From DASWJQ01 sp036397095 (GTDB taxonomy: Bacteria > Chloroflexota > Anaerolineae > Anaerolineales > E44-bin32): a stretch of DNA of 11,844 nucleotides. The position numbers were made by a program, and so were the translations under genes. This document shows, one piece after another, positions 5,793 through 11,844 of this stretch (positions are counted from its first letter, which is position 1; every line of letters starts with the position of its first letter). Under the pieces are notes generated by a model. That model was given only the letters and a program-made list of their open reading frames with translations. It was not told the origin of the DNA and made no database searches. Where the stretch lies: contig DASWJQ010000181.1 in NCBI GenBank assembly GCA_036397095.1, forward strand, positions 1-11,844, read 5' to 3'.

Positions 5793-6869
5793 ATGCCTGA
5801 CTTGGTTCAGCTGGGCCGACGGGCCGAGCCACAGGACGCACTGGTCCTGCCCGATTCGTTGGCCCGTCGCGATTTCCTCAAGCTGTCGGCGTTCAGCCTG
5901 CTCGGGCTGGGCCTGCCGGTACGCTGGCGCCGGGGTTCGTTCGGCCTGGAACAGCCGGAGCTCGGGCGGGTGGCCGACCCAACGGTAGATATCTACAGCC
6001 GGCCTTCGTTCAGCGCCGATTGGGTCAAGACCCACTGGCAGGACGATGTCCTCCGGCTGGCCGGGGCCGCCTTGGGCGATGAGGTTCCGGCGCACAACCG
6101 GATCTGGTACGAGGTCGAGGGGCTGGGGTTCTGCCACTCGTCGGCGGTCCAGCCGGTACGCAACGACCTGAATGAGCCGGTGCTATACGCGCCGCATGCC
6201 GGCACCCTGGTCGAGGTCACGGTGCCCTTTGTCGATGCTTACTGGGAGCCGCGGCGCGATGCCGAATTCGCCTACCGCTTCTACTATGCATCGACCCACT
6301 GGATCACAGGCGTCAGCCGGGACGAGAAGGACCGGCTGTGGTACCGGATCTTCGATGACAAGTTCAGCTACAGCTACTATGCCCAGGCCGAATCGTTCCG
6401 GGTTATCCCAGTCGGCGAACTAACCCCCATCGCAAGCCAGGTTCCTCTCAGCGAAAAGCGGATTACGGTCGATCTGCGTAAACAATGGATGACTTGTTCC
6501 GAGGCGGGCAAACCGGTCTTCACGACCAAGATCTCCTCAGGCCGCCAACAGGCAGACGGCTCGTACTGGACGCCCCGCGGTGAGTACATCACCTTTCGCA
6601 AGCGGGCCTCGCGCCATATGGTGGCCGGCAATCTGGCCTCCGGCTACGATTTGCCTGGCGTACCTTGGGTTTGCTACATCACCGACAACGGCGTAGCTTT
6701 CCACGGTACCTATTGGCACAACGACTTCGGCGCCCCTCGCAGCCATGGCTGTGTCAATCTGTCGCCGTCCGCCGCCAAATGGCTGTACCGTTGGACCCGG
6801 CCGGTAGTGCCTTCGTCCGAAATGGAATCGTGGGTCTCCTACGGCACCAACGTTCACATCGCGCTCTAA
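5793..6869 (+). CDS. Tat-exported L,D-transpeptidase (YkuD) with SH3-like N-terminal region
   Basis: 358 residues, 27 bases after the previous gene and the third member of the cell-wall cluster. Residues 22-42 read S-L-A-R-R-D-F-L-K-L-S-A-F-S-L-L-G, a twin-arginine signal (R25-R26) with a hydrophobic stretch. Residues of about 60-125 resemble a bacterial SH3 domain, possibly for wall binding, and a second beta-rich part follows to about 210. The YkuD domain (about 220-358) carries H304-G-T-Y-W-H and S-H318-G-C320-V-N-L, with C320 as nucleophile. The catalytic segment closely matches that of the preceding gene (L-P-G-V-P ... H-G-T-Y-W-H ... S-H-G-C-V-N-L), indicating duplication with different N-terminal modules. 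The ribosome-binding site is weak, so translation may depend on coupling. Confidence 0.87.
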   Translation: MPDLVQLGRRAEPQDALVLPDSLARRDFLKLSAFSLLGLGLPVRWRRGSFGLEQPELGRVADPTVDIYSRPSFSADWVKTHWQDDVLRLAGAALGDEVPAHNRIWYEVEGLGFCHSSAVQPVRNDLNEPVLYAPHAGTLVEVTVPFVDAYWEPRRDAEFAYRFYYASTHWITGVSRDEKDRLWYRIFDDKFSYSYYAQAESFRVIPVGELTPIASQVPLSEKRITVDLRKQWMTCSEAGKPVFTTKISSGRQQADGSYWTPRGEYITFRKRASRHMVAGNLASGYDLPGVPWVCYITDNGVAFHGTYWHNDFGAPRSHGCVNLSPSAAKWLYRWTRPVVPSSEMESWVSYGTNVHIAL

Positions 6870-6977
6870 GCTATCTCTAATATCCCAACCGGCTCACATT
6901 CGATAGAATCAGGCTGGTGGCCGCCCCGTTGTGTACAGCGGGACAACCGTTTGCGTGGGCCACTCAGGAAGAGAATT

Positions 6978-7391
6978 ATGGCAAAGCAAGCCTTGTTCGC
7001 AGGCCTCGTGGTTGATGAGCGCGACCGACCGGTTGACACGGCGCTTGTCGGTGGCGAAGCCTTCTATGTCGTCGATGATGACGGTTTTTCCCGGCACATC
7101 GACAGCGAGCATGTTGACCGCCAGGTGCTCGATGAACTCCTGGGCATGATCGAAGGCCACGAGGACTTTCTGAGCATGAACACGATGAAGATGATTGGCC
7201 AGGAGGATCCTTTCACCAAGGCGATGATCGAGCGTTCGCTGTCCGAGGCGCCCGAGCAAGTGGAGAAGCTGTTGGAGACAGGATTGCCCGAGGCGGCCCG
7301 GATGCAGCTGGGTATGGTCGGGTTTCGTGTGGTGATCGATGACCGCGGTGACCTGGTCGAACTGGTCCAGCCGTCGGCGGAGGAAGACTAA
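6978..7391 (+). CDS. Unrecognised acidic protein of 137 residues
   Basis: Start ATG 6978 is preceded by AGGAAGAG at good spacing. An in-frame TTG at 6951 is less likely. Coding is supported by this ribosome-binding site, codon-like composition and a plausible globular protein: an N-terminal beta-rich part (A-L-F-A-G-L-V-V-D-E, then A-F-Y-V-V-D-D-D-G-F), a helical middle part (about 45-105) rich in Met, Glu and Leu, and a C-terminal beta part (G-F-R-V-V-I-D-D-R-G-D-L-V-E-L-V). It has no signal peptide, membrane helix or cysteine, so it is probably cytosolic. I do not recognise the family. It precedes the CnoX-like gene by 193 bases, mostly repeat, so co-transcription is uncertain. Its TAA overlaps the first bases of repeat E2. 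Confidence 0.75.
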   Translation: MAKQALFAGLVVDERDRPVDTALVGGEAFYVVDDDGFSRHIDSEHVDRQVLDELLGMIEGHEDFLSMNTMKMIGQEDPFTKAMIERSLSEAPEQVEKLLETGLPEAARMQLGMVGFRVVIDDRGDLVELVQPSAEED

Positions 7392-7564
7392 CCATAAAGC
7401 CGCGAAGGGCACCAAGTCTTGCTGAAGGGCACAAAAGGCAATCAGCAGTCAGCCTTCAATACTCAGTTGACCGTAGAGGCCTGATAGCCGATTGCTGAAT
7501 GCTGAATGCATGTTCTTCTTTGTGAACTCCAACCAGACTTAGTGACCTCTGAGTCTTAGTGGTT
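7390..7564. repeat. Composite repeat E2: inverted heads flanking ten heptanucleotides
   Basis: The left head starts AACCATAAAGCCGCGAAGGG at 7390. The right head, read on the minus strand from 7564, starts AACCACTAAGACTCAGAGG. Over 35 bases they match at 25. Between them ten heptamers run in one register from 7439 to 7508, starting CAATCAG and CAGTCAG and ending with two CTGAATG, the inverse of the opening form. The whole element is a near-palindrome of 175 bases. It fills nearly all of the gap between the 137-residue protein and cnoX, ending 20 bases before the cnoX start. Confidence 0.78.
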
Positions 7565-7584
7565 GGCTACTAAGGAGCGAGCCG

Positions 7585-8421
7585 TTGACTTTATCCGAGA
7601 ACATCTACGACGTAAGTGAAGCCACCTTCGAGCAGGACGTGATCATGCGGTCGCATGAGGTGCCCGTGCTCGTCGACTTCTGGGCCGAATGGTGCGGCCC
7701 GTGCCGTATATTGGGCCCCATTCTTGAGCGGCTGGCGATTGAGGCCGGCGGCGAATTCGAGTTGGCCAAGCTAAATGTTGACGACAACGCGGGCCTGGCC
7801 GTGCGCTATGGTGTGCAGGGCATCCCGGCTGTCAAGGCTTTTCGCAACGGGGAGGTCGTGTCGGAGTTTGTCGGGGCGCAGCCGGAAGCTCGCGTGCGGC
7901 GTTTTGTCGACAACCTGGTTCCTTCCCAGGCCGAGCAAGATGTGGCCGAGGCCAAGAGCCTGCTGGCGACCCGGCACTACGCCGAAGCCGAGGCTGCCTT
8001 CCGCCAGGTGCTGGACGAGGAAGACGGCAACCCGGCGGCGGCGCTTGGGCTGGTCCAGAGCCTGCTGATGCAGGGCAAGGGGGAAGACGCCAGCCAGATT
8101 CTGAAGGACTTTCCAGCCGGGTCCGAGTGGGCGGTCGCCGAACGACTCAAGCCGCTGGCGTCCCTGTTGGTCGAGGCACATGATAGCCAGGCGGACGAGC
8201 ACGAAGACCCGCTAGAGGCCCAACTGCACCAGGCGGCCAACCTGGTCCGCCGCGGCAACCTGCCGGCGGCAATGGATGGGTTGCTGGGCGTTCTCCGGTC
8301 CGACAAGCGCTACCGTCAAGGTTTGCCCAAGGACGCATTACTTGCCCTGTTCGCCCTGTTGGGAGACGGAGATCCGCTGACGCGCCAGTACCGGGACGAG
8401 TTGGCTTCGGTTTTGTTCTGA
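7585..8421 (+). CDS. cnoX: CnoX/YbbN-type thioredoxin-TPR protein (chaperedoxin)
   Basis: 278 residues. The start is TTG 7585, supported by AAGGAG (7572-7577) seven bases upstream. Residues 5-112 form a thioredoxin domain with active site W36-C37-G-P-C40 and cis-Pro in G-I-P81. Residues of about 115-278 are helical TPR-like repeats. This architecture is that of CnoX (YbbN), which holds unfolding clients and, in some species, protects them from over-oxidation. E. coli CnoX lacks the reducing C-x-x-C, but here it is intact, so the protein could also act as a disulfide reductase. It is cytosolic, with no signal peptide. It converges on the kimA-like gene across a repeat-rich gap. No obvious terminator follows it. 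Confidence 0.85.
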   Translation: MTLSENIYDVSEATFEQDVIMRSHEVPVLVDFWAEWCGPCRILGPILERLAIEAGGEFELAKLNVDDNAGLAVRYGVQGIPAVKAFRNGEVVSEFVGAQPEARVRRFVDNLVPSQAEQDVAEAKSLLATRHYAEAEAAFRQVLDEEDGNPAAALGLVQSLLMQGKGEDASQILKDFPAGSEWAVAERLKPLASLLVEAHDSQADEHEDPLEAQLHQAANLVRRGNLPAAMDGLLGVLRSDKRYRQGLPKDALLALFALLGDGDPLTRQYRDELASVLF

Positions 8422-8484
8422 AATCCCCGGTTTGGGCCAATCTGTGTCGCACTCACTTGAACTGTAAGTTCGGATCCAACCGGC

Positions 8485-8510
8485 AGGGGCGCATCGCCAT
8501 GCGCACCTAC
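8485..8510 (-). repeat. REP-like hairpin A with GTAG foot
   Basis: On the minus strand GTAGG is followed by an imperfect palindrome: inner arms GCGCAT/ATGCGC around CGCC, and outer AGG/CCT with one unpaired base. Same layout as hairpins B and C nearby. Confidence 0.55.
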
Positions 8511-8540
8511 AAAATCTCCGAAGATCCCACCTTGAAGCCG

Positions 8541-8566
8541 AGGGGCACGATGTATCGTGCCCCTAC
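8541..8566 (-). repeat. REP-like hairpin B with GTAG foot
   Basis: Perfect inverted repeat AGGGGCACGAT / ATCGTGCCCCT (8541-8551 and 8554-8564) with a 2-base centre, followed by AC, so the minus strand reads GTAGGGGCACGAT. It is 120 bases after the cnoX stop and lacks a T-tract, so it is more repeat-like than terminator-like. Confidence 0.6.
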
Positions 8567-8624
8567 TAGATCCTGTTGGCGAACCGCCTCGGTTCAGGAG
8601 CATGCGTCGTCAGGCGCGGTAGAT

Positions 8625-8687
8625 GACCTCCGAGGTCCACAAGGGCAATCACGATTCTGAACCCTGCCCATGTGGACCTCGGAGGTC
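8625..8687. repeat. Inverted pair of a palindromic 16-mer
   Basis: GACCTCCGAGGTCCAC (8625-8640) reappears exactly as its reverse complement at 8672-8687, with 31 bases between. Each copy also contains an internal palindrome GACCTC-N-GAGGTC. Extending toward the centre, 21 of 22 bases match. Confidence 0.7.
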
Positions 8688-8702
8688 GGTTGTATTCCTG
8701 TT

Positions 8703-8765
8703 GACCCCGGGGGTCCACGTAAGAGAATTCCGATTGGAACCCACTGAACATAGGACCCCGGGGTC
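8703..8765. repeat. Second inverted palindrome pair (GACCCC/GGGGTC)
   Basis: GACCCCGGGGGTCCAC (8703-8718) and GGACCCCGGGGTC (8753-8765) have the same layout as the previous pair. The T-A pair of the arms is replaced by C-G on both sides, so the palindrome is kept despite the change. The CAC suffix is shared with the first copy. Confidence 0.6.
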
Positions 8766-8779
8766 GAGAATCAGGGTAG

Positions 8780-8802
8780 AGGCGCATGGGAATGCGCCCT
8801 AC
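8780..8802 (-). repeat. REP-like hairpin C with GTAG foot
   Basis: AGGCGCAT / ATGCGCCCT (8780-8787 and 8792-8800) around GGGA, followed by AC, so the minus strand reads GTAGGGCGCAT. It is 50 bases from the kimA-like stop. The rest of the 8422-8852 gap shows no gene or RNA that I can support. Confidence 0.55.
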
Positions 8803-8852
8803 AACCGGAGCTTGCGGATGACGGGCGGCCGTCTGTTGGCAGCCTATTGTCG

Positions 8853-10856
8853 TTATGGGGAGGCTTCGTCCGGTTCGTCTTCGCCGTCGTCGGCCGGCCG
8901 CGGGCCTTCCCACACGCCACCCCGCCGGGCGCCGGCGCGCCATTCGGCCGTGCTCAAGATGTGGTAGGGCACATCGATGACCACGATGTCCTGCAAGTCA
9001 TGCAGCACCCGCCGCAGCGTGCGGGCAGTCTGGTTGTGCAGCAGTCGCTCCCACAGGCTGACGGCGACGAATTCGGGGATGACGACCGTCACCAATTGGT
9101 CGGGGAACTCGCGGTGGTTGACCTCGAAGATGTAATCAACCAGGGGGTTCAAGATGTCGCGGAAGTCATACTCCAAAAGGATCAAATGCACGCTGTCGGT
9201 GATCTCGGGGAAGCGCGCCCAGCGCCGCTCTACGCGCGCACGCATGGCCGGCGACGTGGTGACGCAAATCGCCCGCACGTCGGACGACAGCCGCCTGGCG
9301 TAAATCAGGGCCCGCAGCACGCCGCGGTGGACGTCGCCAATCGGTACCAGCACCACGTCGGCCACTGGCGTTAGATCACGGACCGTCATGTCCGTTGTGC
9401 GCAGCGCCAGCGAAACGCGGTCGTAGTGGCGACTGACTTCCAAGAACAGGCCGACCAGCAGCGGGATCATCAGGACCACAATCCAGGCCCCCTCCAAGAA
9501 TTTCGTGCTTACAAGGACGAGAAAGACAACAAACGTGATCACAGCGCCGACGCCATTGAGCAGGCGCTTCCAGGCAACACCTCGCTCATAATGAACCTGC
9601 GTCACCTCGGTCTCGAGTTTCTGGCCTGGCCGTAAATGTGCGATACGCCCCATCAGCCGGAACATGCCCGACTGGGACAAGCTGAAACTAAGCATGACAC
9701 CCAACGCATAAAGTGGCAGCATTGCGATTTCATCGGCCTGAAAGACGATGACGATCAAAGAGGACACCAGCGCCAGGACCACAATCCCCGAACTGAAGAC
9801 CAACCGATCCCCACGATTTTGCATCCAGCGCGGCAGGAAACCGTCGCGCGCCAGGAATGAACTAAGCCTGGGGAAATCCTGGTAACCGGTGTTGGCGGCT
9901 AAGAACAGGATCAGCATCGTCGAAGCCTGGACCCAGTAATACAGAAGGCCGCGACCCGAGACCAAGCGTGTGAGCTGCGACAGGACGCTTTCCTGGTGGG
10001 TTGGCAGGACATGCAAGTGCGTTGCCAGATATGTGATCCCGACGAAGAGCGACATGGCCATGGCGCCCATGATGACCATGGTGATGGCAGCATTGCGACT
10101 CTCTGGAGGCTTGAAGGCGCGCACGCCGTTGGAGATGGCTTCGATTCCGGTCAGCGCCGTGCAGCCGCCGGCGAAGGCGCGCAGCAGCAGCCAGACATAG
10201 GCGAGACCAACCAAGTCGATCTGCGCCGGCAGGTCGCGCTCGATAGGAGGCAGTGGAGTAGATCCAAATAGCCCGGCGGCTCGCACCAATCCGAGGCCTA
10301 TTACGAGCAAGCCGCCGGCAACAAAAGCATAGGTCGGGAGGGCAAAAATCGTGCCGCTCTCACGCACGCCGCGCAAATTGACCCAAGTGATCAAGGCAAT
10401 GGCGCCGACGGCCAGCAGAACTCGGTAAGGCAGAACTTCTGGAAAGGCCGACGTGACGGCGCGAACGCCGGCCGAGCTTGAGACCGAGACGGTGAGTACG
10501 TAGTCCGTCAGCAGCGCGGCGGCGGCAATCAGCGACGGGACCTTCCCTAGGTTGTCCTTGGCAACTGTGTAGGCGCCGCCGCCATCCGGGTAATGCAGAA
10601 TGGTCTGGATGTAGCTGAAGATGACCAACAAGACCAGGCCGGCGACCGCAAGGCCGAGCGGCCAGGTCATTGCCAAGCCTCCCGAGCCCAGGACCACAAG
10701 CACCGACATGATTGCTTCGGTGGCGTAGGCGTTGCTGCTGATCGGATCGGAGGCAAATACAGCCAGTGCCCGCACCTTGTCCAGCCGCTCATGAAGTTCC
10801 CGGCTGGAAGGGAATGGCTGGCCAATAAGATAGCGCTTGAGTGTGTCTAGGGACAT
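8853..10856 (-). CDS. kimA: KimA-like potassium importer (KUP/APC superfamily) with USP-like C-terminal domain
   Basis: 667 residues: about 12 membrane helices (about 27-475), a cytosolic USP-like domain (about 499-640) and an acidic tail. KimA is a proton-coupled high-affinity K+ importer, inhibited by c-di-AMP in Bacillus. The K+ and proton residues I recall for B. subtilis KimA all have counterparts at constant offsets: D37, Y44 (D-P-I-S-S-N-A-Y), D118 and T122 (T-D-Y-V-L-T), T236 and E239 (L-T-G-I-E), and Y383 (P-L-Y-A-L-G-V). The C-terminal block (V-P-I-G-D-V-H-R-G-V-L-R-A-L, then L-L-H-N-Q-T-A) is also typical. Many databases call this family simply 'APC permease'. It lies 80 bases downstream of another USP-bearing membrane protein and converges on cnoX. 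Start ATG 10856 has only a weak GAGA upstream. Confidence 0.85.
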   Translation of the reverse strand: MSLDTLKRYLIGQPFPSSRELHERLDKVRALAVFASDPISSNAYATEAIMSVLVVLGSGGLAMTWPLGLAVAGLVLLVIFSYIQTILHYPDGGGAYTVAKDNLGKVPSLIAAAALLTDYVLTVSVSSSAGVRAVTSAFPEVLPYRVLLAVGAIALITWVNLRGVRESGTIFALPTYAFVAGGLLVIGLGLVRAAGLFGSTPLPPIERDLPAQIDLVGLAYVWLLLRAFAGGCTALTGIEAISNGVRAFKPPESRNAAITMVIMGAMAMSLFVGITYLATHLHVLPTHQESVLSQLTRLVSGRGLLYYWVQASTMLILFLAANTGYQDFPRLSSFLARDGFLPRWMQNRGDRLVFSSGIVVLALVSSLIVIVFQADEIAMLPLYALGVMLSFSLSQSGMFRLMGRIAHLRPGQKLETEVTQVHYERGVAWKRLLNGVGAVITFVVFLVLVSTKFLEGAWIVVLMIPLLVGLFLEVSRHYDRVSLALRTTDMTVRDLTPVADVVLVPIGDVHRGVLRALIYARRLSSDVRAICVTTSPAMRARVERRWARFPEITDSVHLILLEYDFRDILNPLVDYIFEVNHREFPDQLVTVVIPEFVAVSLWERLLHNQTARTLRRVLHDLQDIVVIDVPYHILSTAEWRAGARRGGVWEGPRPADDGEDEPDEASP

Positions 10857-10936
10857 GGAGGGTTCTCTTGTCAGTCCGTCGGCCGGAGTTTACTCGACCA
10901 GAGGCTGTTCGCGGAGTGCGAGGATTTCGTCAGCGC

Positions 10937-11844
10937 TCACCCGCCTACCTTTGCCGAAGTCGAGATCCAGGTGAAGGCACCGAGCGAGAGGAGGAAAAGC
11001 AAGCAGCCGAGCCAAGTCCAGTAACCCCCGGCTCCAAAGTACATCGCCACCACGGAAAGCAAACCAAGGCCGCCGACTACGAGCAGCCTGCTCTCATTGA
11101 CGCTTGTCTCCAATTCATCAAGGCTGGCTTCCGTCGCCGGGCGGAGGATGCCCAGTGCCATTAGTTCCTGCTGTGACCGCGGGTCGATTTCGCGATAGCC
11201 GCCCCACAGGTAATTGAGCACACGGCGAACCGAGAAGCCGAGCGCATGCGTGCGTGGCCGGGTCAGGGCGACCGGGGCCTCGATTCCTTGGGCGATCAAG
11301 GTTGGGGCGCTGTCGAAGAACCGTCGTTTGAGCCAGCCATCGCGCGTGGCGCCGATGATCACATAGTCATAGTCCGTCGAAGCCTGGATGATGGCCTCGA
11401 CGGGATCGGTGGCGTCCACACTGTCGAAGCGGATCGAGCCGGCAGTCTTGGGGAAACGGGTTTCGAAAGCCTCGACCTCCCGCTGTAGCTGCCGGTTGAG
11501 TTCGTCACGTTCGGCCTGAGTGGTGCCATCGCGGAAGACGTGGAAAATCACTTTTTCGACGACGGGCGCACCGCTCAGGTAGCCGACGGCTTCCAGTGCG
11601 AACCGCACCTGAGGCGGGTCATCGACCGGGATCATGATCCGCTGGGGCATGTCGTGCAGTTCCTGCTGCACGACCAATACCTTGCAGTTGACCTGATTAA
11701 TCAGGTCGTCGATATTGCGGCCGATGTTGGTCGCCCGATCCTTGCTCTGGCCATGCCAGCCCAGGATCAGCAGGTTGGCCGTTTTCTCCTCGACTGCTTC
11801 CACGATCGCCCGCGTCAACCGGTGGGCGATTCGGACCTCAAACT
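10937..11844 (-). CDS. C-terminal part of a membrane transporter with tandem universal stress protein domains (5'-truncated)
   Basis: The frame is open to the right edge with no start in view, giving the last 301 residues. It begins inside a USP domain (V-R-I-A-H-R-L-T-R-A-I-V-E-A, then I-L-G-W-H-G, nine residues, G-R-N, close to the nucleotide-binding G-2x-G-9x-G motif) and continues into a second USP domain (about 62-195, opening R-I-M-I-P-V-D-D and closing V-I-I-G-A-T-R-D-G, with F-F-D-S-A-P). After a linker, two hydrophobic helices lie at the C-terminus (about 255-293). USP pairs fused behind APC-type permeases are known, so the missing N-terminus is probably a 12-helix transporter (inference). 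The trailing two helices are unusual. It is in the same direction as the KimA-like gene, 80 bases upstream, perhaps one transcript. Confidence 0.7.
   Translation of the reverse strand, partial: FEVRIAHRLTRAIVEAVEEKTANLLILGWHGQSKDRATNIGRNIDDLINQVNCKVLVVQQELHDMPQRIMIPVDDPPQVRFALEAVGYLSGAPVVEKVIFHVFRDGTTQAERDELNRQLQREVEAFETRFPKTAGSIRFDSVDATDPVEAIIQASTDYDYVIIGATRDGWLKRRFFDSAPTLIAQGIEAPVALTRPRTHALGFSVRRVLNYLWGGYREIDPRSQQELMALGILRPATEASLDELETSVNESRLLVVGGLGLLSVVAMYFGAGGYWTWLGCLLFLLSLGAFTWISTSAKVGG

Noticed and set aside
5127..6137. Long open frame on the minus strand across the two transpeptidase genes
   Set aside because: Shadow of the plus-strand genes, which have intact catalytic motifs. Its translation is low-complexity Arg/Gln/Gly with no recognisable domain.
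8541..8566. Rho-independent terminator of cnoX
   Set aside because: The hairpin is perfect, but it is 120 bases downstream and no T-tract follows on either strand.
8457..8660. Small open frames in the cnoX-kimA gap
   Set aside because: They run across hairpins and palindromes, have no ribosome-binding site and give improbable protein sequence.
8625..8765. CRISPR-like array of palindromic repeats
   Set aside because: Only four short units in alternating orientation with unequal sequence. There is no constant direct repeat and no cas gene.

Overview
GC-rich bacterial chromosome window, most likely from Chloroflexota (Anaerolineae/Caldilineae-like). This assignment is an inference. It rests on the Thr-Pro-rich extracytoplasmic linker, the CysO/Mec/CysM cysteine cluster beside DUF4395, a KimA-type transporter with a USP-like tail, and abundant short palindromic intergenic repeats. 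Actinobacteriota is the main alternative. No tRNA, rRNA, CRISPR, phage or transposase gene is visible.

Left part (1-2447, minus strand): an operon cysM > mec > cysO > DUF4395 in which every junction is a 4-base ATGA overlap. It encodes protein-thiocarboxylate-dependent cysteine synthesis: CysO is the sulfur carrier, CysM the PLP synthase and Mec the JAMM peptidase that frees cysteine. DUF4395, an integral membrane protein cut by the left edge, is an unexplained fourth member. A good sigma70-like promoter (2268-2295) gives a leader of about 235 nt with a long-range stem followed by a U-rich tract. Upstream lies a folK-folP fusion (2415-3833, minus) whose last codons and stop lie inside a dispersed repeat.

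Middle (3834-6869, plus strand): a cell-wall cluster with an amidase_3 N-acetylmuramoyl-L-alanine amidase and two neighbouring YkuD L,D-transpeptidases. One is anchored by a membrane helix with a Thr-Pro linker. The other has a Tat-like signal and an SH3-like region. Next come an unrecognised acidic 137-residue protein (6978-7391) and a CnoX-type thioredoxin-TPR protein (7585-8421).

Repeats: two composite elements (2313-2447 and 7390-7564) share a roughly 50-nt head (AACCA..AAG...) followed by ten heptanucleotides in one register. The first half of the heptamers is inverted relative to the second, and the heptamer sequence is different in each element. A separate non-coding stretch (8422-8852), between convergent genes, carries three REP-like hairpins with a GTAG foot and four copies of a short palindrome with compensatory changes.

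Right part (8853-11844, minus strand): a KimA-like potassium importer preceded by the C-terminal part of another membrane protein with tandem universal-stress-protein domains, cut by the right edge.
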